From the NCBI GenBank assembly GCA_914767885.1, contig CAJZBQ010000062.1, positions 62,001 through 126,000 on the forward strand: 64,000 bases of DNA. The letters run 5' to 3'. Position numbers and translations under genes: made by a program. Source of the DNA: Blepharisma stoltei. Its lineage: Eukaryota > Ciliophora > Heterotrichea > Heterotrichida > Blepharismidae. Positions 1-10,887 of this stretch are shown here, piece by piece. The notes beneath the pieces are model-generated. The model saw only the letters and a list, made by a program, of their open reading frames with translations, made no database searches and was not told the origin of the DNA. Within the stretch, counting starts at the first letter, position 1. Each line of letters opens with the position of its first letter.

Positions 1-1943
1 AACACCCAAATGGTGATAAAAACGGAGGAAAAAAACCCCAATATACAATATAATTAAATGCTTAAAATGATAGGCAAATATTAGAGAAAATACAAATAAA
101 TATTTATAATTTAGTTACAATAATCGATTAAAACAATATTAATTTATAGATGTATAGATTTATTCTCAAAGTAACTATAAAGCTATGATTAACAAAAATA
201 ATAGAAAAATATAAAAATCAACTATAAAAAAAATTTACATTCAAAACCTGGCAGAAAAAACCCCGAAAACGGTGCGAAAATCAGAGGAAAAAAACCCCGA
301 GTATGGGGTGAAAAATTTGCGGAAAAAACCCCCAATGTTTTTTTTTTTATAATAATTTTTTTCAAATATTATCAGCGAGGATAGATTTTTATATAGCGAT
401 GACCCCTATATCTTCATGCCTATTGCAACAAAAATGCAATTTTTTAATATAAATTTTATATAGAAAAAATAATTTTCAACAAATTTTCGATGCGCATCTT
501 AAATTTTTCTGTACTTTTTAGCTATATAAGTTTAATAAAATGGCGAGCGATTACAATAGCCGTCCAAATCTCGATGAGAATGTCATTGGAGCGCCTACAG
601 CAGCGCTGCTTTATGAATTTTGTGAGAACTCACCCTAGAGAAAAATGCATTAAATAATTTTTTATAAAAATATTGTGTTGAGTAGGCATGAAGATTTTTT
701 CGGAAAATTTTTGTTGCAATAGACATGAAGATTGAGGGGGTCATCGTTATGTTTGTGGATTTATAAATATTCAATACAATGGGGTAAAGCGGATACAATT
801 CAGCATATTTGCTCCAGTCTCATCAATCAGGTTAAGACTAAGTTATATGCTTCCTTTTATTATGAGCTTTTCAGGATATGTCGAGGATGAATAAAAGGTG
901 AGCTACTTATGCGCTGCAGGCGAATACAGGATTTGTCGTAGTGGATGCAAGGTGAACTGGCACAGCTCCTATATGCTATTTTGATCTCTGTAGAACAATA
1001 TCTAAATTTCAAAAGTAGCTATCTAAAATTCTTCTAACAATGGAAAAGACCATTTGTATTGCCAGTTCACGTTTGGCTTGACAAATACAATCTATAAAAA
1101 AAAGTTTGCAAAGCCAAACCTGTTCTTGCTATAAAAATAACAATTTTCATTTGCCATTTTTACTTGTGAGATCGCTATTTCAACTCAAAAGGTATTCTTT
1201 CATAGCGATCTATATAGGATATATCGCAGTTGGATGCAGGATGATCTCTACAGGATGTGTCGCAGGCGAATACAAAATAAGCAAGAACAGGATGTGCCAC
1301 AAGCTGACACAAGATAAGCTAGTGCAGTTTGTGTCGCAGGTGAATACAAGATGAGCTAGTGCATGATGGATCGAAAGTAAATATATGGTTTAAGTATTGG
1401 ATAGTATTAAAGTAAATTTTTCACCTTCATGTTTATTATTCAAAAAACTTTTTATAATTAGAATGCTGAATGATTTAGCAATATATAAATAGCTCATAGA
1501 TTTACAAACTATAATGGAATGGCTTAATAATTAATTAATTAGCCGGTAATAAGTATTAAAAATCTATCCTCGCTGATAATATTTGAAAAAAATTATTATA
1601 AAAAAAAAACATTGGGGGTTTTTTCCGCCAATTTTCACCCCATACTCGGGGTTTTTTCCTCTGATTTTCGCACCGTTTCGGGGTTTTTTCCGCCAGGTTT
1701 TGATTGTAAATTTTTTTTATAGTTGATTTTTATATATTTTTCTATTATTTTTGTTAATCATAGCTTTATAGTTACTTTGAGAATAAATCTATACATCTAT
1801 AAATTAATATTGTTTTAATCGATTATTGTAACTAAATTATAAATATTTATTTGTATTTTCTCTAATATTTGCCTATCATTTTAAGCATTTAATTATATTG
1901 TATATTGGGGTTTTTTCCTCCGTTTTTATCACCATTTGGGTGT
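1..1943. mobile_element. Large element with ~390-bp inverted arms (left side cut by window)
   Basis: Bases 1 to about 390 are nearly the exact reverse complement of about 1554 to 1943, leaving a 1.16-kb centre. The arms carry a recurring GGGGTTTTTTCC word followed by GCCA or TCTGA. The same words continue past the right arm to about 2100, so the element is probably larger and starts before the window. The centre has a second, smaller inverted repeat (about 407-445 against 703-748) and degenerate short repeats containing AGGATGTGTCGCAGGCGAATAC (in pieces) around 870-960 and 1210-1360. I see no convincing transposase reading frame in it. Inference: a large MITE or foldback element, limited to the germline. 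Confidence 0.7.
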
Positions 1944-2124
1944 TTTTTTCCTCTGACTTTGACGGTTTTTGTTTTCGCTGGTGTTTTTTTCCGCCACTAC
2001 TTTTTTTTTTTATTATGGGGTTTTTTCCGCCATCTGGAGAAAATTAAAAATTTTCCTATAATTTTGACGGTGAAAAAGTTGGCGGAAAACCCCCCAGCGT
2101 TTTTTTTTTCTGCCTCACCCAAGA

Positions 2125-2253
2125 ATAGCCCACTAAGGAGCATTTTTTGGTTCGCCATTCTTAAATTTGGTTAGCCAGAAAATATGACATGCCAACGAAT
2201 TTGGTAAGCCAGCTATTGTCCGACCAACCAAAAAATGCTCCTTAGTGGGCTAT
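2125..2253. repeat. Short inverted-repeat element, 28-bp perfect arms
   Basis: Arms 2125-2152 and 2226-2253 are perfect reverse complements over 28 bases (starting ATAGCCCACTAAGG). The 73-base centre has no coding potential. It looks like a tiny MITE or a foldback remnant. Confidence 0.75.
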
Positions 2254-3067
2254 CCTTGGTAAATAAGTATATTATAAAAGCTGGTATATTTTTATCCAAA
2301 ATTGTTTCTCCATCAACTTTTTTCCTTTAAAAACCTACTATCAAGATTTTTCATATTCTCTCTTCCTCCTCTTTTCGCTGCATTTTTCACTTCATTTTTA
2401 TTATTCTTAATATAAGTGTTTCTGCATTTATTTATGTCTTTGAAACCTTTCTTTAGATAATGTATCGAAATTTACGAGAGAAATTTAAGATCTTTTAGTC
2501 AAATAGTTGATTTTTTTTTTAGGTTTCTTCATATTATTTTTTTTCCGATTTCAATTGAAAAAATATGCAATGGGTGCTATAAGATTTAAATTGTTATTAA
2601 AGAATAAATATTTTGATAGATAATTAGCTTATTATTTTGTATTTCAACTCTCTTTTTCTCTACTTGATATCATTTATTTATATTGAATTTTGCCACAAAT
2701 AATTAATAGTATAAAAAAATTTTTCTTTTTTCGCTCTTTTGTTAATAAAACGCTTTGTTTGGATGCTTTTGCACCTAAAAAGTTACCTCATTTTTGGATA
2801 AAAATAGAGGGCTTACTTTATTACAGTTTTATTATCGATAGATTCATATATAAGGAGAGACAGGTGGGAGTTTCTTGTTTGCTGTTTGCTAGGAAAAAAA
2901 TAAAATAAATAATTTTTGATTATAAAATTTTTATCTTAATAGATTTTAAAGTTTAAAAAAGTATTTTAATTTTAGCATTTGATTTAATAGTTTAAATCAA
3001 CCGCCTGAGATAAGAGAGAACACTTATATATTATCCGTGAAAAATTCTTTGCAAGAGCGCTGATTCT
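2254..3067. other. AT-rich stretch without a supported gene
   Basis: Very AT-rich. The only open frame (around 2690-2908) starts at TTG, has biased low-complexity composition and resembles nothing known. I see no RNA gene or repeat here. Confidence 0.5.
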
Positions 3068-3369
3068 TACTCCCACCCTCCGTGAGCGAACAAAATTTTT
3101 TTATTTAATCACGAGGGGGATTAATTTTTTTTTAAAAAATTTATTAAATTATATAGAAATTTTTTTTTTTAAAAACTAAAACAATTAATTTAATTTGTTA
3201 AATTTATATTTTAAAATGCAAGCTGTTTAAAATTAATCAGAATTATCTTGAGATTTCGCTATAATTATCATTTATATATCAAATTTTTTTTATAAAAAAT
3301 TTTTCGCTGTTTTTTGGGCAAAAATAGGGATTTTTCTAATGGTTTTGTTCGCTCACGGAGGGGAAGTTA
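3068..3369 (+). mobile_element. MITE copy 1 (CTCCGTGAGCG family), diverged
   Basis: Begins TTACTCCCACCCTCCGTGAGCG and ends GGAGGGGAAGTTA (pieces), bounded by TA. It has the family's AT-rich centre and the 3' GGGATTTTTCTAATGG segment before the terminal motif. The inner copies of the motif are decayed (for example ATCACGAGGGGG), so it is older than the copies at 5.7, 9.5, 20.9 and 26.8 kb. Confidence 0.85.
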
Positions 3370-3375
3370 TAAATT

Positions 3376-3437
3376 TTTCCCTTGAATAGCCCGATAGCGG
3401 GATGAAGCCAGCCCATTATCGGGCTATTCAAGGGAAA
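3376..3437. repeat. 62-bp foldback, 21-bp perfect arms
   Basis: Arms 3376-3396 and 3417-3437 are exact reverse complements (TTTCCCTTGAATAGCCCGATA), with a 20-base centre. It abuts the right end of MITE copy 1. Confidence 0.75.
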
Positions 3438-3595
3438 GTGCTATAGCATTTTTGCCAAATATTATATATATGGACTAAAATAGAGGCAAAAAGTTTAAAA
3501 CTAATACATGCATAGAGGATTAGAAAAAATGATTTTTAATAAAAACATTAAAAGCAATTTATTAATATTAATTTAATTATAGAGCATAAAACACA

Positions 3596-4140
3596 CGAGG
3601 AAATTAAAATATATTATTTTCCTAGGGCAGTTTGGTTATTGGGTATACATTCAGGAAAATATACATTAAAATGGCGACACACGTCAACCTGAAATACATT
3701 AAAATGGCGACATATTCAGCGTGGCCTTTGGCGCAACAGTTAAGATCTTATGGCTACAGCAAACTAGAACGGAATCCGAGCTTAGAAGCAGTGCCGGCTC
3801 AAGAGATAGGTATCCGCATAGGTTTTTGGTTGCTTTTCTGTATTTGGAAATGGAGGTGCTCAGCCGCGTCTTTTGGATCCGAGGACCCTGGGCATTCCTC
3901 TATCGAGAAACTGGGGTCTTTTCTTTTTCCAGTAGCTGCCGGAGGAAGGTACTTCGGTTATCTACAGACTCTAAGGATCTTTGAAATCAAGCTATTCCAA
4001 CCGCTTGTAGTAGGGAAGCAGAAATCCATAAGCACTCTAGACTGAAGCTGCAAGAAGGAGACAGAAGGTACGGACTGCGAATGAACCTCCCGTATAGGAG
4101 GTTTTTTTGTGACTACATCACCAATATGGCTAACACCTAA
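3596..4140 (+). mobile_element. Retroposon-like block (SINE/LINE fragment)
   Basis: A GC-richer block in AT-rich surroundings. Its right part (about 4040-4135: AATGAACCTCCCGTATAGG, CACCAATATGGCTAACACC) matches the right part of the insert in VPS35 (50,670-50,760: ATGAACCACCCGTATGGG, ACCAATATGGCAGACGCC) and is likewise followed by a CTAACTTTAA-like tail. It contains a direct repeat of ATACATTAAAATGGCGACA near 3660-3710. Overlapping frames of 87-137 codons inside it are not credible genes. Confidence 0.6.
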
Positions 4141-4147
4141 CTTTAAT

Positions 4148-4569
4148 AGCCTATCCTAACCTTCAGGAAAAGTAGAGCTGGCAATAAGAATTTTATAAAG
4201 CTAAATTTGCTTAAAATATATGCAGATATTTTCTTAGAAAATGAGATACAATATTTAAAAGAAACTTATAAATAAATTCTATTAATTTCATATAGATTCT
4301 AAAACCATTTTATTAAAGAATTTATTCTGTAAGTAAACATTATTGCTTCTGTAATTGGAGAAATTAGCGAAAATGGTTTCTTAGGAGTTTTAATCAATAA
4401 TTTGCAAACTCGGACAATTAAAGCAGCCAAAAAACTTAAATTAAAAATCTCTGACTCAGAAATTCTGTATTCTAGTAGAGATTCCGATCCCCCAGCATAT
4501 AATGAGGATCGACTTTATTTAAGATTCGAGCAAAACTATACCAAGAAAGACCTGCTGGTTCTTCAATAA
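4148..4569 (+). CDS. Possible 3' gene fragment, unknown
   Basis: Two protein-like stretches on the + strand: about 4150-4270 (contains ADIFLENEIQYLKETYK) and about 4340-4569 (contains GEISENGFLGVLINNLQTR, ending KKDLLVLQ then TAA). They are separated by a TA-rich insert that looks like an IES. No start is visible; the retroposon block lies directly upstream. The opposite strand is also open here and may be the true end of the kinase gene, so which strand is coding is unsettled. Confidence 0.3.
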
Positions 4570-4743
4570 TCCTTTGTATAGCTGCGCTTATCCAATGCAT
4601 GCCATGCTTTTTCGTATTTTCAAAGGAAATAGTACCGCTTCAAAATGCCCTTTATGATTTTTTATAGCAATCAAGATACGAAAAATAGGATTTAATATGA
4701 AAAAAATTATAAATCTTGAATAATTAAAATTAGACTAATAAGA

Positions 4744-6461
4744 TTATTTGTTTAAATAATACATATATATGCTAATATGGTATAATAAATTTAATAAATC
4801 AGACACTGTAGCTTTTTTAGCTGCTGAGCTTGGCCTTTCAAACACCAATTTAAGTCGAGGAGGCTCATAAACGCTTTGGAAAGAAGAAAAATGATTTACA
4901 GCTGGATGAGCCGTGCTTGGTCTTTGTGGAACTATAACTCTACGCTCAGAAAAAACTGCAGTGCTTGGACGTGCTGGAGCTGGATCCTTCGCCGTGTTAA
5001 AATTAGTGCTAGAATTCGTCCCTGGCTTCCAACAAAGGCTTCGACTTGATGATAACTTGTTATTTGATATCAAATAATTATTAAACCGCTGAGGGTATTT
5101 TCCTACCGAGGCCGTTCTTTTTGCAATAGAATACCCAGGCTTTACTTCAATTTGGCCCAAAATTTTTGGTAAAGGCTTAGGGGACTCATTTTTCACTGAA
5201 TTATTGTTGGGTTCTACTGAATTCGGCTTATTTGTGACCAATTTTGGCTCTTTGTAGTTTTCTTTTACATATTTTGGGAATAGGCTGAGAACTTCTGCAA
5301 TTGATGGGCGTATTTTTGGCTTCTTTTCTAAAAGTTTAAAAATAAAATTATTTAATCTTGCTGAATAACACCCTGGCAGTGGTTTTTGGCGAGTCTTCAC
5401 GATTTTATTGGCGAGAGAAATCAGATTTTCAGCTTGAAAAGGCGGCTCTAATGTAGCTAAATTATATAAAACGCAGCCAATCGCTCATACATCAACTTTA
5501 AAATCATAAGGCTGGTGCTGAACCAGTTCTGGGCTTAAATACAAAGGAGTCCCCACCTGAGTGCCTTCAAAGACGTTATCTTCTTGCATGATCTTAGAAA
5601 CTCCCATATCAGCAATTCTTGCTCTTTTGTCGTCATCTAGCAAAATATTCATGCATTTTATATCTCTATGGGCAATATGTTGTGTATGCAAATATTCGAC
5701 TCCTAACTCTCCCCCCCCCCCTCCGTGAGCGAACAAAAAAATTTTGTTCGCTCACGGAGGGGGGTTAATTTTTTTTTTTAAAAAAAATTTATATATAAAT
5801 TTTATAAAAAATATTTTTTTCGAAATTTAAAAAAATCCTAATTTGCAAAAATTGGGAAGCAAATATTAATTTAATTTGCAAAATTTATGTTTTTAAAACG
5901 CAATTTGTTTTAAAATTAAACAGAATTAGCTCTAGATTTCATTATACTAATTATCACTTATATATCAAAAATTTTTTTCCATTAAAATTTTTTCTATTAA
6001 AAAAATTTTTGTTCACTCACGGAGGGTGGGTTTTTGGTCAAAAAATGGCGATTTTTCTAATGGTTTTGTTCGCTCACGGAGGGGGGGGGGGGGAGTAAGC
6101 AGATTTCATAGGCGATATTCCATATCAATTTTTCACTAAAAAACAGTCGTTTTTCTCTTTGGCGATTTATTAGAGTTTGCAAGTCACCTTCTTTAGCAAA
6201 TTCCATTAGAATAAGCAGCTTGTTGTCATGGACACAATTTGAAAAATAGTGGATAATGTGGGAATGGGAAAGACCTTGGAGAATCGTTACTTCTTTTAAT
6301 GCATCTTGCTGTTTACGTTTAGACAGATGTTCTAGACTTATTGATTTTAGTACAAAATCGGCTCCTTCAGGTGAGCTTACCCTATAAACCGTTCCATAGG
6401 CTCCACGGCCTAAGGTTTGGATAACTTTGTAGTCCTTAAAAGGTGAGCCTTCTAAATCCAT
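4744..6461 (-). CDS. NEK/NIMA-like protein kinase, broken by a MITE
   Basis: Starts MDLEGSPFKDYKVIQTLGRG. Visible motifs: glycine loop GRGAYGTVY, lysine in FVLKSI, HRDIKCMNILLD catalytic loop, and activation segment ending GTPLYLSPELV. The usual DFG is DMG (IADMGVSK). A TGA is read as Trp just after FKVDV (W-AIG). The C-terminal tail is low-complexity and Ser/Pro-rich. The MITE at 5704-6097 splits the kinase domain between EIC and LGVEYLH; removing it with one TA restores the frame. The sequence after SDLL, near 4800, is an AT-rich insert. A continuation in frame (KGILKRYYFLWKYEKAW, stop near 4536) is possible, which would extend the gene. Confidence 0.85.
5704..6097 (+). mobile_element. MITE copy 2 (CTCCGTGAGCG family), inside kinase exon
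   Basis: TA-bounded, 5' TAACTCT then a long C-run, 3' long G-run then GAGTA. The left end is itself a palindrome (CTCCGTGAGCGAACAAA facing TTTGTTCGCTCACGGAG). The right end has two direct copies of the motif flanking GGTTTTTGGTCAAAAAATGG. Nearly identical in sequence to copies 3 and 5. Confidence 0.95.
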
Positions 6462-6482
6462 CTTATTATAAACATTTTAATT

Positions 6483-7569
6483 ATGATTTGAAATCGTGTA
6501 TATTGAAGGGTCTTTTATCCCTTCCCTAAAAGCTCGAGCCCTTCCTTTTATTTGTTCAACTTTTCTTACCCTTAAATCTGGAGGACTTGTCCCTTGCTTT
6601 TCACAATATCTCTTATACTCTTCATAAATTACGTTTACAAGCTCATATACCAAATTTTCGCACTGCTGGAATTTATAGCAAAATCTCTCTTTTAGATTTC
6701 TTAGGGTTATTACCTCTTAAAGAAAGCTATCTTTTAAAATAAATTTTTTTTAATGAAAATTTGCTGCAAATTCGAATTTTGACTCATCAAATAAAATGCA
6801 ATTTTTAATGCAAATTTTTCCTTTGCAAGATATTTTTCCTAAACGTCAAAATAAGAGCTGTGCTATATCTAAAAATTTTGATGATAAAATTATTTGAAAA
6901 ATGCCCTCTTTTTTCTCAAGCTTCAGTGATACTAAATGCTTTGGCTTTTCAGGGAGATGTGACCCTCTCGCGCAAATTTCGACGATTTTTCGAAAATTAC
7001 AGCCTTTTGCTCCGAGGATTTTTTCTTTTAAATGAAAACCTGATTCCTCAATGATGTTTATAGGAAATTTTGCTACGTATTTTAAAGGTCCTGCGACTAG
7101 ACAAGGGGTATCGTCTATATCTAAGCTTGGCAAAGGGACAAAAGTATCAGGAACCTCAAATCTTTTGTTGCTTTCTTCAGTGCTTTTTACATCTTTTCAG
7201 TCAATTTTTATGCTATTTATAATAAATTAATCAAAATTCTAGTTTTAAAAGCCCAAATCCCATATTTAATTTAGAAAAAAAAAATTTGATGCCCATTTCT
7301 TCAATATCTACTTCATTTAGCGTCTCTTTTGCTAAAAACGCGCCCGCCGTATGAGAAAACGTAATAATTCCTAAATCATCCTCTATTTTTGCCTCTTTTA
7401 TTTCTCCGAAAACAGAAAAAATCGCTTGAAGCTGTCCCAGAGTTAAAGAAAAAGGCGGAACAGTGGAGACTTCCAGTGTTTTTAAGTTCGGAGAAAGTCC
7501 TTTTTCTTCTAAAACAAATTTGGCACGTCTCCGGAGTTCTACACTTGTGTAATCATAGTCAATGTCCAT
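6483..7569 (-). CDS. RRM + KH-domain RNA-binding protein
   Basis: Starts MDIDYDYTSVELRRR. An RRM-like segment (LGQLQAIFSVFGEIKEAKIED ... GIITFSHTAGAFLA, in pieces) is followed by a KH-like domain with the GxxG loop in ILGAKGCNFRKIVEIC. The C-terminus is basic and helical (KERFCYKFQQCENLVYE, EQIKGRARAFREGIKD), ending SNHN then TAA at 6483. IES-like AT-rich breaks lie near 7205-7255 and 6715-6800. It starts only 13 bases downstream of the CWC27 stop, on the same strand. Likely RNA processing; exact orthology unclear. Confidence 0.7.
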
Positions 7570-7580
7570 TTTTATTAATT

Positions 7581-10500
7581 TTATTTGTTATTATACATCT
7601 TTGGGTCGCTGATTTTCATCAAATTGCTGAATGATAAGAAATCTTCGTCAATATTTTTACCATACGCATTGTCGTCTTTCATTAATTTTAATCGTTTTGA
7701 AGGGTCGGCTTTAAATTCGCTGTCTTCTTCGTCTCTTTGGATGTTTCCAATAGGCTCTTTTTTATATGCGTAAGCTTTTGTGGAGTCTACTGAAAATTTT
7801 AGCTTATTTTTGAACCAGGTTTCATTTTCAGTGGGTTCTCTTATTTTATCCTATTTTAAGCTAAATTCTATTGTAAATTATTGTAAAAAATATTAATTAT
7901 AGGGAATATTAATATTGGGAAAATAAAAAAAAGGGCTAAAATTCTTTAAGATTGAATACTCAAAAAACTGTTTAATTTTCCTAAAACTTCACCTTCACGG
8001 CCTTTTGATTTCACTTTTTTCTGGTAAAATTGATATCTTCGAAGCTCAAGTGGGCTTAAAAAGCTTTCTTCGTCTTTTATTTCTTGCTGGGCTCTTAAGC
8101 TATTACTCCCTGTAGGCCGCTTTTTTAATTCGAGGAGAAGTTTGCTTTTTAAGTCTTGAAATTCCTCTTCTGGGTCAACTTGTTTAGAAATTATAGTTTT
8201 GGAATTATCAGTGGATATTTTATATTTTCCTATATCAAAATTCAGCTTCAAAACATCAGGGTTTTCGGCTGATAAGGCTTTTTTCTGGGATAACTTAAAT
8301 TAAACTTACATTATTATCGAGTAACTATGTCTGTTTTTCACGTCCCTTTCTTCGCTACACCCTCTTGCTTGCCAGTCCGATTACACGGCCCTAAAGGATG
8401 TGCTTCTCCCTCCAGAGGAGGGCTTGCAACACAACCCTGAGGTAAAGACGCTGGCCACCGTGCCGTACATCAAACCGATTGCCTTTCCCAAAATTCAAAA
8501 AGGGAATCTTTTGCCAGGCTATCGGCCAGAATTAAACTTATAGCCCAGTGCGCTACTTCTAGTATTTATTGTGTTGGATAATTGCCCAATTGGCAAAATA
8601 CGCCCTCTAGCCTTGCTAGGCTTTCCATCTTCAATTAGAAGATCTTTCCTCAAAGTAAAACATTGCACTGGATATGAGCCTACGACGGCTAGCATGACAT
8701 TGCGCTCCTCCAGACCAATTAAACCTAGCCGGAACATTCACTGCTTGCTGCTCTCCCTTCCACAATGTCCCCAGACTCCGTCTGGTTACATATGTTAAGA
8801 GGGCAGCAGGCTACCATTTTTTATGTGTGTGATAATGCTTTTTTTTGAGATAACACTTTTTTCCTCATTTTTTCGTCAAAATCTTGGTCAGATGCCTCAG
8901 ACTCATTTTTTTCTTGTTGGATTATTTTCTTTTCTGCTTTTACAATTTTAGGTTGGATTTCTTCAATTGGTGCTTCTTTTTTACTTAATCTACCTCCATG
9001 AGAAGCAATCTTTTGCTCACATATTGTTTTTTATTGTGAAATTTTCTTTTAAATTTATAATAATAATTTTTTCAAAAAATGGAAAATAATTAATTAAAAT
9101 TGTTGCGTTGTTCAAGCCGACCGAGGATTTCCACCTCTGCATACTCATTATGTCGTGAGGAGTTACCGGTTGACATTGACTGACTTGCTTAGGGTTCGTC
9201 ATACCTAACTTGCTACCAGGGCGTCGGTTCACTATGGGCAAAGAAGTCTGGGGAGTAACCCAGTTTTTGCTCGGCACCTGTTGTATTTAGAGTTCCTACC
9301 TTGAGTAGGGATAGGACTTAATCTCGGAGCCGACTATGCCCTTTCCAACTCCATGACAGGAGTAAAAATCCCATATCCCAGGTATCATACCTATGGCATG
9401 AGAAAAAAATCTGCCCGAATACATCAGGATGCTCACATGCTTTTCGATTTGGATTCTCCTTCGGGCATTGCCTAAGGATGCTAACTCCCCCCCCCCTCCG
9501 TGAGCGAACAAAAAAATTTTGTTCGCTCACGGAGGGGGGTTAATTTTTTTTTTTTTAAAAACAATTTATATATAAATTTTATAAAAAATATTTTTTTTCG
9601 AAATTTAAAAAAATCCTAATTTGCAAAAATTGGGAAGCAAATATTAATTTAATTTGCAAAATTTATGTTTTAAAACGCAATTTGTTTTAAAATTAAACAG
9701 AATTAGCTCTAGATTTCATTATACTAATTATCACTTATATATCAAAATTTTTTTTCCATAAAAAATTTTTTCTATTAAAAAAATTTTTGTTCACTCACGG
9801 AGGGTGGGTTTTTGGTCAAAAAATGGCGATTTTTCTAATGGTTTTTGTTCGCTCACGGAGGGGGGGGGGGGGAGTAAGGAAATTGCGTCAAGAGATCGAG
9901 TGGTTGCCTCCGCCATTTTAATATATTAAAAAAAGAAAATAATTTATAAAATTTATGTTTTAGAATATAAGCTATTTAAAATTCTATAAATTTCATTGTA
10001 ATAATTGCCATTTTTATATTAAAATAATTTCTATAAAATATTTTTTTTATATAAAAAACTCACATAGGGTGTAATTGCACTCAAAAAATATAAAAATTTG
10101 TCAATGGTCTTGCTCCCTTAAAGAGGGAGATTTAGCGTAGGATCTTCAAGAACTTGATGTGAACTTTTTATTGGCAAAGCTTCATTATTTTCTTCTTCAT
10201 CAGCAAAAGAAAGCATTTTAGGTTTTGCAATTTTCTTTACATTTCCCAGGTTGTTTACTACTGAAGCAATGTTTTTCTTTATAATCTCTCTTGGTATAAT
10301 GTCATCAAATGGATTTACTACTACTTCAGTACTCAAAATAACAGGACATATTAAAGGTCGATCATCAGCTCCTACCTCAACTTCAGAGATCTTTATAACG
10401 TTATAAATTGTGTTGTTTCCTACTTGGTATCCAAAATAATTAAAAATTTAATCATTTAAAAATAAAAAATAAAAAAAAATTTAATTCCTACTTTGCCAAA

Positions 10501-10887
10501 AATTGTGTGTTTTCTGTCAAGTCATGGAGTCTTGTCAAGTGTAATAAAAAATTGGCTTGCATTGTCATTCTTTTTGGTATTTGACATTGCTACTAGACCT
10601 CTGTGACTGAATTTTAGCCTGCTATGGAATTCGTCTTGAAAAGGAGCTCCATAAACACTTTCTCCGCCAAGGCCAGTTCCTGTTGGATCACCAGTTTGTA
10701 CCATGAATCCTGGGATAATTCTATGAAAAGGGCAATTATCATAATATGATTCCAAACAAAGCTGAATAAAATTTCTGCAGGTTTTTTGGGTTTCTTTTGT
10801 TCATAATTCAATATGAATTTCTCCATGAGTTGTCTTCAAAATGACTTTTCCGGTGGTTTGAGGCTCAGGGATGTATCTGCTTGACAT
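7581..10887 (-). CDS. CWC27: CWC27-like spliceosomal cyclophilin, heavily interrupted
   Basis: Starts MSSRYIPEPQTTGKVILKT. The cyclophilin domain has YYDNCPFHRIIPGFMVQTGD, GTGLGGESVYGAPFQDEFH and GLVAMSNTKKNDNASQFF. Then comes the CWC27-typical NPFDDIIPREI segment, and a charged coiled tail ending in a conserved C-terminal region (ETWFKNKLKFSVDS ... stop at 7581). TGA encodes Trp in ELW and TPW. In human CWC27 the same order is found; it is a spliceosome-associated protein. Inserts: a 68-bp IES (10421-10488), about 1.1 kb of stacked elements (9030-10118, including a MITE), a retroposon (8295-8836) and an IES near 7860-7950. Length without inserts is roughly the family's usual. Confidence 0.9.
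8295..8836 (-). mobile_element. Retroposon-like insert in CWC27 with target duplication
   Basis: Flanked by an imperfect 18-bp direct repeat (8277-8294 and 8837-8854, GCTTTTTT..GAGATAAC type) that duplicates the protein segment LSQKKALS. Read on the minus strand, its end is TAATGTAAGTTTAATTTAAG, like the TTTAAG tail of the VPS35 insert. Much GC-richer than its surroundings. ORFs inside it are noise. Confidence 0.75.
9060..9481. mobile_element. GC-rich retroposon-like fragment, abutting a MITE
   Basis: GC-richer block between an AT-rich IES-like stretch (9040-9100) and MITE copy 3. It shares no obvious coding with CWC27. The MITE probably inserted into it, since no coding lies between them. 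Family assignment uncertain. Confidence 0.45.
9482..9876 (+). mobile_element. MITE copy 3 (CTCCGTGAGCG family)
   Basis: TA-bounded; near-identical to copy 2 along its whole length, including the AT-rich centre and both ends, differing mainly in C/G-run lengths. Lies within the stacked insert in CWC27. Confidence 0.95.
9900..10130 (+). mobile_element. Decayed MITE remnant (CTCCGTGAGCG family)
   Basis: The centre (ATGTTTTAGAATATAAGC, TTTCATTGTAATAATTGCC) matches the family's centre with many changes, and the right end GGTCTTGCTCCCTTAAAGAGG is a worn copy of the terminal motif. It ends at the CWC27 coding segment. Confidence 0.55.
10421..10488. mobile_element. 68-bp IES in CWC27
   Basis: AT-only insert flanked by the 9-bp direct repeat TTCCTACTT, which contains TA. 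Removing one repeat plus insert joins IFGK to VGNNTIYN, as the cyclophilin fold needs. Confidence 0.85.

Noticed and set aside
595-798. Open frame in the centre of the foldback element
   Set aside because: Overlaps an inverted repeat, no similarity, composition not protein-like.
3632-4045. Overlapping ORFs of 87-137 codons
   Set aside because: Both frames open in a GC-rich retroposon-like block; no domain; typical chance frames.
8519-8798. ORFs on both strands within CWC27
   Set aside because: Lie inside the retroposon-like insert; no relation to each other or to a family.
9296-9530. ORFs beginning FAHGGGG
   Set aside because: The start is MITE terminal sequence read from TTG; the same artefact occurs at 5.7, 26.8 and 63.7 kb.
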